A DNA stretch of 64,000 nt, taken from positions 1 through 64,000 of the forward strand of contig CAIKND010000150.1 in the NCBI GenBank assembly GCA_903828675.1, given 5' to 3'. The DNA comes from an uncultured Acidobacteriaceae bacterium (GTDB taxonomy: Bacteria; Acidobacteriota; Terriglobia; Terriglobales; Acidobacteriaceae). The notes below the pieces were generated by a model that made no database searches, was not told the origin of the DNA, and was given only the letters and a program-made list of their open reading frames with translations. A program made the position numbers and the translations under genes. Of this stretch, positions 44,436 to 53,755 are shown piece after piece (positions within the stretch are counted from its first letter, which is position 1; each line of letters begins with the position of its first letter).

Positions 44436-47400
44436 GCGCGTTCAAAAAGCCTGCAAGTGCACCGCGGAGTTGGCGGCGCTCCATTCTCGCGTCTGGCCTC
44501 TACGCATCCGGAAACGCCTGCGCAGAGCCAGCTTTGTTGCCTGTGTCGCCGCCACAACTCTGGGCGCATTCGGCTCGTTGATCTATTGGCAAAGCCCAGG
44601 ATTGCTGCTGGGGGCCGGCAACGGAATTGCCCAGTGGCTTGAAAATGCCGAATCCGGATCGGGCGTGGAGAAGGCGCTCTATCGGCTCATGATGCTGCCC
44701 GCGGGCGAGGCCCTCTACCGCCGATCGCCGCGCGAGACCCGCCCAGAGTTGACTTCGCTCCTCAACACCAGCAAGAACAGCGCGGCGCTCTACTCGTTGA
44801 TGGCTATGGAAGACGAGCAGGCGCTTGATTTTGATGCGGCCGAGCGCGACTGGAAGAGTTGGGCCGAAAAGGCTGACGACAAGGCCGCAGCGAATCTGGA
44901 CCTGGCGGACTTCTACGAGCGCCGGTTGAAGCCTCAGGAGGAACTCGCAGCCCTCGAATCGGTTGGTCAAACCGCCGCTAGCCCGTGCGAACGTTGGGCG
45001 GCGGCTGAGTCCAGGCAGTCGTGGAAAGCTTGGGAGCGTGCTTTGGGCGTAGTAGACCGCTTTGCCCTCGGCCGCGCAACCGCTCAGCGGGAATACGCAG
45101 GCTGGGAGCGGAGTTATCCCGCCGAAAGGGCGGTCTACGAACGCGAGTTATCCTTCCACCTGGCAGGAAAGGACTTTGCCGCCACATCCGCTTTGATTGA
45201 TCGCTATCGGAAGGCGCTGCCCGGCGACGCGCTGTTCCCCGTCAGGGCCGAGGCGGAACTGGCAGCCACCCGCGGTTCAGCAAAAGACGGCCTCGCTGTA
45301 TTCGATCAGACCTTCGAGCCCCTCTGGCCGGCGGAGTTGGTCAAGAGTTATTACGAGTTGTTGTCCAGCGGCCACCAGACACTCAAGACGCGCGATGCGC
45401 TGCGGGCGCGGCTCGCGTCCCGGCCGGAGGGTGGAGCCGATGCTCTCAAGGACGCGGCCAAACTCTTTTACATCTTTCAGCAGCAGGGTGAGCCTGAGGC
45501 AGCCAAAGCCGTGCTCACTCAGTACCGCGAGCGCAAAGACGAGCGCGGAGCCGCGTGGACTGCGGATGAACTCTATACTTTCGGACGCCTGCTCGAGAAT
45601 GCGCAGGACTTTCCCCAGGCCGCGCGTTACTACTATTCCCTGGCGGCAAGCAAGAATAACTCCGATGCGGAACAGAAGGGGCTCGCTGGGCTCACGCGCA
45701 TTCTCCTCACCGCTCCGGAGCAGCCTCTAAGAGTTGGCGCTGGCAACCTCGCGCTCTATAAAAATATCGCCACCATGGATCGCGGGCCCGGATATTTAAA
45801 TGGCATCCTCTCGCTCTTGCTCAATTCGCAGGGGCCGGATTCGGAGTATTCCAGCCAGGATCAGCTCGCCGCGCCTTACTTCCATCGTGCCAGGGCCGCC
45901 GAGTTGCTCGCAGTGATTGACCGCAGATTCCCTGCCGCTCCAGAGCGCGCGGACTTGCATGCCCGCCTGATGTACGCTTATGCCGCCTACGGCGAGAACG
46001 ATGCCGTCATTCGCGAAGGCACGGTGTTTCTCGCGCAGTTTCCAAACGATGCGCGCAAGGTCGAAATTGCTTTGGCGGTAGGTGACGTCTACAGCCGCAC
46101 CAACCAGGCCGAGAAGGAGTTCGCCCTCTACCGTGGCCTCTTGCAGGAACTCGCGGCCAGGGCCGATGGCGTTCCACTCGGCCAGGCGGGAACCGCGTAC
46201 AGCAAGCCTGTCGCCGGCGAGGCCAGCAGACAAACAGAAGTGCAAACTGCGGGTGGCGCGCGGTCTGGTCAATACGCCCAAGTCCTGGACCGCTATCTCT
46301 CTCGCCTGGTTGCGATGCAGAAGTTGCCAGATGCTCTCCAGGTGCTGCGCGGGGAGCTTGATCGCAATCCACAAGACCCCGGCCTTTATGAAAAGCTGGC
46401 GAGCTTCCTTGAGCAGAACCATCTGAACGCTCATCAGGAAGAGATTTATCAACGCGCCATCGAACAGTTCCAGGACACCAGCTTCGGCACCGGCTGGTAT
46501 GCCAAGCTTGCGCGCTTCTATCTGCGTGAAAGGCGCGCGGTGGATTACTCTGCACTCTCGCGCAAAGTTGCCGCAATCTTTTCCGGAACCCAATTGGAAG
46601 CCTATCTGCGCGAGGCTCCAGCGCCGGACGCCACGCTCGCCCTTGAGGTGAATCGCTATGCCCACGACCGGTTTCCGCACGATCTGACATTTGTTCACAA
46701 TTTGCTGGCCCATTACCACATGCGCCGCCAGTCTTCTGAAGTCGAAAGCCTGTTGTGGCAACACTGGGCGGAGTCTCCCGAACTGCGCGACCAGTTATTT
46801 GAAATGCTCAGCAGCAGCGGCCGTCTTGATGCGCAACTTGATGCGCTCCGCCAGCAGGCGCCGCAGATCGATAAAGCGGACTGGGCCGCCCTCGCGCAAA
46901 CCAACCCCGCTGCAGAGCGGTTCTGGCTCGAGTCTTGCCTGTGGCAATCGCATTTTGAACAGGCGGTGGATGCCGCCGACGCTTTGGCGGCCGAGTATCC
47001 TGCCGACGCGGCGCTGGGCCGGCAGGCTTCGTCGCTTTATCGCTCGCTCGCCTACTTCCATCCCGAAGATACTGACAAGGCCGTCGCAATCGAGAAGCGG
47101 TTGCTCAGCGCCAAGCCGGACGATTTGGAAACCCTCGCGCGCATCGGGGACATCTACGCGGATCGCGGGCGCATGGCGGAGGCGGCCCCCTTCTGGACCC
47201 GCATGGCCCAGGTGCATCCCGGCAATGCCGACGGTTATCTGCAATCGGCCACCGTGTTTTGGGATTACTTCGATTTTGCCTCCGCATCAACCCAACTGCG
47301 CAATGCGCGCGAGCGTCTGGCAACCCCTGCTCTGTTCGCCTATCAGGCCGGAGCCATCGAGGAGAGCCAGGGCAATCCCACCGGCGCCATCAAGGAATAT

Positions 47401-50400
47401 GTAGCCGGATCGCTTGGAGATCAACCCTCGGAAGAGAGCCGCACCCGGCTTCTAACGCTTGCCCGCAGACCCGACTTGCGCGCCGCGGTTGAAGCCGAAT
47501 CCGCAGGCTTGCTCCAATCGCCGGCGCCCACCAGCGCCGCCGTTGAATTGCGCGTGCGCATACTCGATGCCCAGCGTCGAAATCGGGATATGGCACGGGA
47601 GTTGAAGCAGGCCATCGCGCAAACAGATTCGTTTGACGTACTCGACAAGCTCACTGAGGCTGCACGCGGGCATAACTTGCCTGAGGTGGAACAGCTGGCC
47701 CTGGGCCGGCAGATTGCCCTCACATCCGACCCCGTGCACAACCTCGAATTGCGCTATCAATTGGTCGCACTCCTTCAGCTGCAAAATCCGCCGGCGGCCG
47801 CATCGGAAGTCGATTCCATCTATCGTCAGCACGGCAAAATACTCGGCGTTGTGCGGGCAACAGTCGATTTCGATTGGGAGCATGAACGCAAGCCGCAGGC
47901 TGTCACCGTGCTGCTTGACGCGGCGGAGGCCGCCTATCTCGACCTAAAACAAAAGCTGCAGCTTGAAGCCGCGCGAAAGCTCACGGAGTTGAGCGAGTAC
48001 GCGCATGCAAAGAAGATTCTGGAGCCGCTCCTCACGCAGAAGCCACTGAATGCTGAGATCGAGGCGGCGTTGGCGGATAACTATGCGCGCTCCGGCGATC
48101 AGGCCGGCCTGGCGTCCTTCTATCGTGCGGAACTGGCCGCTGTTCAAGCCGCGGCTCTGGATCGCACTGAAAAGACAGCGCGCCTGGCGCAGTTACGGCG
48201 TGGCGCAATCGCCGCAGCCACGCTTCTCGCCAACTGGAGCGATGCTACAGATCAGTACATCGAGTTGATCAACGCTTACCCCGGAGACGCACCTCTGGCT
48301 CAAGAAGCCGCATTGGTTGCGGGTGCTCACGCACAAAGCGACAGGCTGCTCGGTTTCTATCGCAAGACCGTCGATGCATCCCCGCGTGACGCTCGCTGGA
48401 GCATAGTTCTCGCCAGGCTTCAGACGGCTCTTGAAGATTATCCCTCTGCAATCGAGGCTTACGGCAAAGCGATCCGTGTGCGTCCCGAGCAGAAGGATCT
48501 GTACGAGTCGAAAGCGGATTTGGAAGAGCGTCTCCATCGCCTCGATGATGCGGTTTCCGATTTCGAGCAGCTATACAAACTGAGTTACCACGATCCGCAA
48601 TGGATGATGAAGGCAGCCGAAGCGCGCGCACGGCAAGGCCGCAACGCCGATGCGGTCAAGGCGCTTGAAGAGGCTTGGATTGCCGGTCGTCCGGTGAAAC
48701 CTGCCAACTACTTTGAAGTAGCCACGCGGCTGGAGCAGTGGGGGTTACTCGACGAAGCCCGACGGTTTGCTGAGCAAGGTGTGGATACGGCCGGTCCGGA
48801 ATTGCTGGCCGACCAGGGTAATCATTCCGGCGCGGTAATCTACGCGCGGATCATGGCGCGACTGCGGCAGACGGACGCTGCCTTCTCCCGCCTCGCTGTC
48901 GCCCGCCAACAGGCCGAAAGCCTCACTCTGAGCGTGGTGGCACAGCAGGTCGTAAAGCAAGGATTCAGCGCCATCACCAATGAGGACTGGCGCAAGCAAC
49001 GTGTAGGCGAGCGCACCGCGCAAGCCAAGTCCGGGTTTGCCCAGGCCCTCCGAGCCATGGCCGCGGTCACCGGCGAGTATGGCACTCCAGAGGAGAAAGT
49101 GGCCTTCGCTGCGTGGTTGCAAACCAAGCGTATCGCAGCCGCCAATGGGAGCGAACTGCGCGAAGTTTATTTGCCCGCGATGCAGGACGCAGGCCTTATC
49201 GATATGGAAGCGAGCATGCTCTGGGAGTTCACTGAACAGAGCGGCAATTCTGCTCACCACGAATTGAATGATTGGCTGCAACTGCAGAGAAAGCGTGTTC
49301 AACTCGAGGGAACTGGGCCGAAGATAGAAGCCTTTGCTGCCTCTGTTCCACCCCGCCAGAGAGCATCGGTTTTGTCTGAGGCGGCCGAGGTCTATCGTGC
49401 CGTTGGAGATACCGAGTCCGAACTCCGCATCCTCGATAAGCTGGCGTCGATTAGTTCCGGGGGTAGCAAGGATCCGCACTACTACAAATTGTTGTTAGCC
49501 GCCCGGCCGCGGGAACTAGTGCAGAGAGCCGCCGGCTATGCGAGTTCCCGGAAGACAGCCGGAGACGCAGCGGCGCAGTTCTTGTTGGCGAACGCCAAGC
49601 CCGATCTCGCCTTCGCGGGGATCGCCGCGCGGTCCGGCGGCCAGCCTCCGGTATGGAAGAAGGCCTACACCGCACTCGCCGGTTTGTATCTGCGCGAACA
49701 CACTCCCCAGGTACGCGAAAGCTTTGCCGGCGCGCTCGATGGCGAGGCAACCATCGCCGAACGCATCGCGCACCCGGTCAATCGCGATGAGCAACTCGCA
49801 GGCGAGGTCTGGTTCTACTACGGGTCGAGATTCGGTGAGTATCTTGATGGCGACAAAGACCCGCTGGCGGAGGGCTATCTGGAGTCGGAGCTTGAACACA
49901 CTCCCGAAAGCGCCAGCGCCTATACGCAGCTTGCGGACTATTCTGCACAGGCCGGCAGGGCTGAGGCCGCGCTGTCCGACTACCACCATTCGCTCGACCT
50001 CAAGAGCGATCAGCCCGCCGTGTTGGACAGCATCGCGGCGCTTGAATGGAAGCAGGGCCATCAGTCCGAAGCGCTGGCCGCATGGCAGCTCGCCGTCACG
50101 CGCCTGGCCGCGGAGATGGATGCGCGCCACGTCCCCGAGACCTTCTGGGGCGACTTCGCGCAGGTATTGGCTGATGCCGCTGCACATGGGCAATACGCGG
50201 CGATCAATCAGCAAGTGGATGCAATGCTACGCATCTATCTCGCGCGCAACGGCACGTATCGTGCCGAGCCGCTTTTGGAAGCAGGCTACAAAGCCCACGG
50301 CAACAAAATGGAGTGGCTGTTGGAGATCGCGACAGCCGCCGGCAATCCGTCCGGCTTGCTCATTTCAGTCGAGCAGAGCAAATGGATTTTTGATGGTCAG

Positions 50401-51819
50401 CGGAGCCAGCTTCTCGCGCGCATCGTCGAGTTGGAACGCCGGAAGTCTGAGGCCAACCCAAGCGAAATCAACTATTACCTTGAGTCAGAAGAGTCCAGCT
50501 TCGTCTCCGCGCTTCTCGATGAAAAGAAGCTCCCCGAGGCCCGCGCGGAACTCGCGCGTATTCCCGAACAAAAGCGAAAGTCTAATCAGTGGCTCGGCGC
50601 GGAATTGCGTTTGGCCGAGGCGGAAGGCCATCTGCCGCAGTTGATCGAGCAGTGGAAGAAGCGCTCCGACGTCGCTCCCGCATCCAACGACATCCAGAAC
50701 TCCACCTTCCTCTTGACAGAGTCTTCCCGGCGGATCGTGATGCGCTTTATCTATGAGCGCGCTCTCGATGCAAGGGAACTCACCGCACCCAATTTCCTGG
50801 GCCTCGCCGCCATCGATCTCGATGAAGGCAATACATCCGCGGCCATGGCCCTGCTCAAGCGGCTCACGCTCATCAGCGCCAGCCCCTATGCCGATGCGGA
50901 CTCGGCAGCCAGCCTTCTTGAAATGCGAGGCCGCAATGCTGAAGCGCTCCAGTTCCTTCAGCCTTTAGCGGAGGCATTCCCCTGGAATGCAACTTACAAA
51001 GTCAGGCTCTCGGTCGCCATCTTGGCTACCAAATCTCCAACGCCGCAAGCGCTCGAAGCGTTGGCCTTCGTGGCCGCCGATCCAAAGGCGAAGTACTCTG
51101 AACGGCTTGCCGCGGCTAAAGCTCTGAAGGGCCACGCCGCGCCAAGCACCGCAACCCGCAGTACCGAACTGGACTTGCTCATGCGCGCTGGCTGCCCCAG
51201 TGAGAGCGACGCCAACAAGCCCTTCTTCGTGGACGCTCGCATGGCTGCGGCAGCCTGCGCGCCCGACAACAAAACACGCGAGCGTCTTTTGCGCGCCGCG
51301 ATTGCCGCCGCTCCCATGAACGCGGAGTTGCGGCTCGATTATGTGTCCGCTGCTTTTGTGGCAGGCCTCGATGCCAGCGCATTGGTTGCGACTGAACCGA
51401 TGCTTGAAAATGGCGGAACCTTCTACGGACAGCGCTATGCGCAAGGGTACGATTCGTTCCATAGTGAGGGCTACGTTGGCCAGCAGAAGATACCTGCGCT
51501 GTCGACATTAAATCTCGAAAGCGCGTCCAGGCTGACATGGTTTGCTGTTCGCGCCTATCAAAAGCGCCATGAACCCGATGAGGCATTGCAACTCGTGCAA
51601 AGATCAGTCGGCTCAGAGACAGACTCTGCGCGACGGCATGCTCTCGAAGAAGAGCGGAAGCGTCTGGAGACGGATGTGGCCCTTACACTCGAAAACGAAT
51701 CGCGCGCACCCAAAATCCATGCCGAGTTGGATCAGGATCGGGTTGTGCGCCCAAGATTGCTGCCGGGCATGCCCTTCACTTCCAGGAAGGCGGCCACGAA
51801 CGAGGGGGATGCGGAATGA
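44419..51819 (+). CDS. 2466-residue membrane-anchored TPR solenoid protein
   Basis: It starts at TTG 44419 with GGAGGTG at 44408-44414, inside the end of the VIT-vWA gene. A basic N-terminus precedes one hydrophobic segment (about 38-57). The remaining 2400 residues are helical repeats rich in Ala, Leu and Glu. TPR-type pairs are recognisable in many places, such as MAEAAPFWTRMAQVHPGNAD, YPSAIEAYGKAIRVRPE and EAALSDYHHSLDLKSDQP. Between them are more divergent helical repeats. Bacterial TPR proteins of this size are unusual. It probably forms a very long periplasmic solenoid that organises partners encoded beside it. The stop overlaps the next start (ATGA). No enzyme motif was found. Confidence 0.88.
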   Translation: MKWFPERVQKACKCTAELAALHSRVWPLRIRKRLRRASFVACVAATTLGAFGSLIYWQSPGLLLGAGNGIAQWLENAESGSGVEKALYRLMMLPAGEALYRRSPRETRPELTSLLNTSKNSAALYSLMAMEDEQALDFDAAERDWKSWAEKADDKAAANLDLADFYERRLKPQEELAALESVGQTAASPCERWAAAESRQSWKAWERALGVVDRFALGRATAQREYAGWERSYPAERAVYERELSFHLAGKDFAATSALIDRYRKALPGDALFPVRAEAELAATRGSAKDGLAVFDQTFEPLWPAELVKSYYELLSSGHQTLKTRDALRARLASRPEGGADALKDAAKLFYIFQQQGEPEAAKAVLTQYRERKDERGAAWTADELYTFGRLLENAQDFPQAARYYYSLAASKNNSDAEQKGLAGLTRILLTAPEQPLRVGAGNLALYKNIATMDRGPGYLNGILSLLLNSQGPDSEYSSQDQLAAPYFHRARAAELLAVIDRRFPAAPERADLHARLMYAYAAYGENDAVIREGTVFLAQFPNDARKVEIALAVGDVYSRTNQAEKEFALYRGLLQELAARADGVPLGQAGTAYSKPVAGEASRQTEVQTAGGARSGQYAQVLDRYLSRLVAMQKLPDALQVLRGELDRNPQDPGLYEKLASFLEQNHLNAHQEEIYQRAIEQFQDTSFGTGWYAKLARFYLRERRAVDYSALSRKVAAIFSGTQLEAYLREAPAPDATLALEVNRYAHDRFPHDLTFVHNLLAHYHMRRQSSEVESLLWQHWAESPELRDQLFEMLSSSGRLDAQLDALRQQAPQIDKADWAALAQTNPAAERFWLESCLWQSHFEQAVDAADALAAEYPADAALGRQASSLYRSLAYFHPEDTDKAVAIEKRLLSAKPDDLETLARIGDIYADRGRMAEAAPFWTRMAQVHPGNADGYLQSATVFWDYFDFASASTQLRNARERLATPALFAYQAGAIEESQGNPTGAIKEYVAGSLGDQPSEESRTRLLTLARRPDLRAAVEAESAGLLQSPAPTSAAVELRVRILDAQRRNRDMARELKQAIAQTDSFDVLDKLTEAARGHNLPEVEQLALGRQIALTSDPVHNLELRYQLVALLQLQNPPAAASEVDSIYRQHGKILGVVRATVDFDWEHERKPQAVTVLLDAAEAAYLDLKQKLQLEAARKLTELSEYAHAKKILEPLLTQKPLNAEIEAALADNYARSGDQAGLASFYRAELAAVQAAALDRTEKTARLAQLRRGAIAAATLLANWSDATDQYIELINAYPGDAPLAQEAALVAGAHAQSDRLLGFYRKTVDASPRDARWSIVLARLQTALEDYPSAIEAYGKAIRVRPEQKDLYESKADLEERLHRLDDAVSDFEQLYKLSYHDPQWMMKAAEARARQGRNADAVKALEEAWIAGRPVKPANYFEVATRLEQWGLLDEARRFAEQGVDTAGPELLADQGNHSGAVIYARIMARLRQTDAAFSRLAVARQQAESLTLSVVAQQVVKQGFSAITNEDWRKQRVGERTAQAKSGFAQALRAMAAVTGEYGTPEEKVAFAAWLQTKRIAAANGSELREVYLPAMQDAGLIDMEASMLWEFTEQSGNSAHHELNDWLQLQRKRVQLEGTGPKIEAFAASVPPRQRASVLSEAAEVYRAVGDTESELRILDKLASISSGGSKDPHYYKLLLAARPRELVQRAAGYASSRKTAGDAAAQFLLANAKPDLAFAGIAARSGGQPPVWKKAYTALAGLYLREHTPQVRESFAGALDGEATIAERIAHPVNRDEQLAGEVWFYYGSRFGEYLDGDKDPLAEGYLESELEHTPESASAYTQLADYSAQAGRAEAALSDYHHSLDLKSDQPAVLDSIAALEWKQGHQSEALAAWQLAVTRLAAEMDARHVPETFWGDFAQVLADAAAHGQYAAINQQVDAMLRIYLARNGTYRAEPLLEAGYKAHGNKMEWLLEIATAAGNPSGLLISVEQSKWIFDGQRSQLLARIVELERRKSEANPSEINYYLESEESSFVSALLDEKKLPEARAELARIPEQKRKSNQWLGAELRLAEAEGHLPQLIEQWKKRSDVAPASNDIQNSTFLLTESSRRIVMRFIYERALDARELTAPNFLGLAAIDLDEGNTSAAMALLKRLTLISASPYADADSAASLLEMRGRNAEALQFLQPLAEAFPWNATYKVRLSVAILATKSPTPQALEALAFVAADPKAKYSERLAAAKALKGHAAPSTATRSTELDLLMRAGCPSESDANKPFFVDARMAAAACAPDNKTRERLLRAAIAAAPMNAELRLDYVSAAFVAGLDASALVATEPMLENGGTFYGQRYAQGYDSFHSEGYVGQQKIPALSTLNLESASRLTWFAVRAYQKRHEPDEALQLVQRSVGSETDSARRHALEEERKRLETDVALTLENESRAPKIHAELDQDRVVRPRLLPGMPFTSRKAATNEGDAE

Positions 51820-53570
51820 AACGACGCCTCTGGATCTCGCTGAGCGTACTCCTTGCCTGCGGTGTTGTGTTTGCCGTGGGCGCATTGGAGCAGTTGACCA
51901 AGCCAAAGCCTGAGTTGCAAACCATGCTCCCCGAGGGCGCGCTACTGTCGATAGAGGCCCGCGACTTTGGCTCTATGTTGCACGATTGGAATACCTCAGT
52001 GGAGAAGCGCGCGTGGCTTTCAAGCGATAACCATGTGGCTTTCAGCACCTCGCGCCTCTTCGCGCGTCTCTCCCAGGCGCAGGACGAATTCTCGGCCGCC
52101 GCCGGACTTCAAGCCGACAGTAGCCTGCTTGAAAAGGTGGCCGGCAAAGAGAGTTGCCTCGGTCTATACGACATCGGCAACCTTGAATTTGTTTACGTCA
52201 CGCGCCTCGAGCAGCGCGACATAGAGAACACTCCGTTGTGGCAGATACGCGCCAAGTTCGAGCAGCGCTCAGAGGCCGGCACTCCGTTCTATGTGCACAA
52301 GGATGCGCAGTCGTCGCGCGTTGCGGCCTTTGCCGTCAGAGACGGCTGGCTCATCCTCGCCACACGCGAGGACTTGGTGGCCGGCGTACTTGACCGCCTC
52401 GCCGGAGCCGCTTCGCATAGTCTCGCCAGTGAGGGTTGGTTTGCCGAAGCCGTCAAGCAGGCGCCCGCGGAGCGTGGAGATCTGCGCATGGTTCTCGATC
52501 TTGAGACGATTGTCCGCACGCCTTATTTCCGCAGCTACTGGGTTCAGCGCAATATCACTGACATGAAGCAGTACGCCTCGGCCGTGAGCGACTTGTATCG
52601 AACCAGTCAGAGTTATCGCGAAGAGCGCGTACTGGTGCGCCGCGCCGGGCTCCCCGCTCAACACGCGGGCGATGTAAACGGTCTCTCCGCGCTCGCACCC
52701 GACGACGCGGCATTCTATGCAGCTCAAGCCGCTCCAAGCTCGGAGGCCGTCCTCCGGACCTTGCGTGAGGATTTGCTCGAGGCGCGGCCGCAGCCAGTGG
52801 CAGACTCGTACACCAGCGCGCCCCCGGCCGTTGCCATCGGGAACGCCGGCACCGCGGCACAACTCGACGTGATCATCGATCAGGCTCCGGTTGCGGTCAA
52901 GCAGTCGGACTCCTACGCCTCCCTGCGCGCGCTGCTGCTCCAGCAGCCGCCTGAGGCTTCTCTCGCCGTGTATTCCACGCGCGCTCCTCGCGACGGCGTC
53001 TTCGTCTCCACACAAGCAGCCTTGGTCCTCTCCGCATCGCAGGACTGGGATCGGAATGCCGTCTGCGAGGCGCTCGCCTCGGCGCTTCTGCCCGGCTTGA
53101 CCACCGGAAGAAGCGGCCTGCAGTGGGAGAAGCGGTCCAGTTCAGAAAAGGGTTCAGTCTCGGCGCAAGAGTATCTGGCCCTCGATGGTGCGGTGCCCCT
53201 CTTTCTCTCCGTTAAGGGCAAGCAATTGATTCTGGCCAACGACGCGCTTTTGCTCGAGCACATGCTTGCGCGCCGGCAGAAAGCCGCTCCTGCCGGGGAG
53301 AATGCCAATCTCACCTATGCTGCCGTCTTCCATCACACCCAGGAGCGCAACAACTATCGCCGCTTGATGGCGCAACTTGATCTGGCCGGACATCACGGGC
53401 GACCGGACGAGCAGGGAACTGCCGCTGGCGGGCAGACTCCGGCCTTCTTCTCCGGCGATGCGGCAAGCCTCAGCCGTGTCTTCTCCAAAGTCGAGTCCGA
53501 GCGAATCGAAGAGAGAGATCAGGGTGCGAAAGTAACTCAGACGGTTACGTATCAATGGGTCCACGATTGA
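51816..53570 (+). CDS. Exported protein of unknown function, DUF3352-like
   Basis: 584 residues starting at an ATGA overlap with the TPR gene. A signal peptide or anchor (KRRLWISLSVLLACGVVFAVGAL) is followed by a mixed alpha/beta protein with two similar halves. Each has a strand-rich segment about self-evaluation of fit: RVAAFAVRDGWLILATREDL in the first and PLFLSVKGKQLILANDALL in the second. This duplicated pattern resembles DUF3352-type periplasmic proteins of unknown function. No catalytic motif is seen. Its TGA stop forms the first bases of a palindromic repeat. Function can only be guessed from the operon: an envelope role. Confidence 0.6.
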   Translation: MKRRLWISLSVLLACGVVFAVGALEQLTKPKPELQTMLPEGALLSIEARDFGSMLHDWNTSVEKRAWLSSDNHVAFSTSRLFARLSQAQDEFSAAAGLQADSSLLEKVAGKESCLGLYDIGNLEFVYVTRLEQRDIENTPLWQIRAKFEQRSEAGTPFYVHKDAQSSRVAAFAVRDGWLILATREDLVAGVLDRLAGAASHSLASEGWFAEAVKQAPAERGDLRMVLDLETIVRTPYFRSYWVQRNITDMKQYASAVSDLYRTSQSYREERVLVRRAGLPAQHAGDVNGLSALAPDDAAFYAAQAAPSSEAVLRTLREDLLEARPQPVADSYTSAPPAVAIGNAGTAAQLDVIIDQAPVAVKQSDSYASLRALLLQQPPEASLAVYSTRAPRDGVFVSTQAALVLSASQDWDRNAVCEALASALLPGLTTGRSGLQWEKRSSSEKGSVSAQEYLALDGAVPLFLSVKGKQLILANDALLLEHMLARRQKAAPAGENANLTYAAVFHHTQERNNYRRLMAQLDLAGHHGRPDEQGTAAGGQTPAFFSGDAASLSRVFSKVESERIEERDQGAKVTQTVTYQWVHD

Positions 53571-53755
53571 TCTGGCCCTTAAATATTGCAGCTCCGTGCC
53601 CCATTCTTGCGCTTTTGTTCTGGCGCAAGAGTGGGAAGGCCCATCGCTCTTTATTGATCCGGCCCTCAAATACAAGCACCGTGCCCCATCCATTTCGCAG
53701 GTCTTATCGCGAAATGGGTGGGAAGCCTGCACACTATTTAAGGGCCGGATCAATA
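53568..53755. repeat. Tandem palindromic repeat inside the operon
   Basis: Two units begin TGATCTGGCCCTTAAATA (53568) and TGATCCGGCCCTCAAATA (53655), 87 bases apart. Each encloses a hairpin with CCCAT/GTGGG base: 53600-53612 with 53623-53635, and 53685-53698 with 53709-53722. The second unit closes with the inverted arm TATTTAAGGGCCGGATCA (53735-53752). The stop codon of the upstream gene and the only standard start codon near the downstream gene lie within the repeat. Confidence 0.85.
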
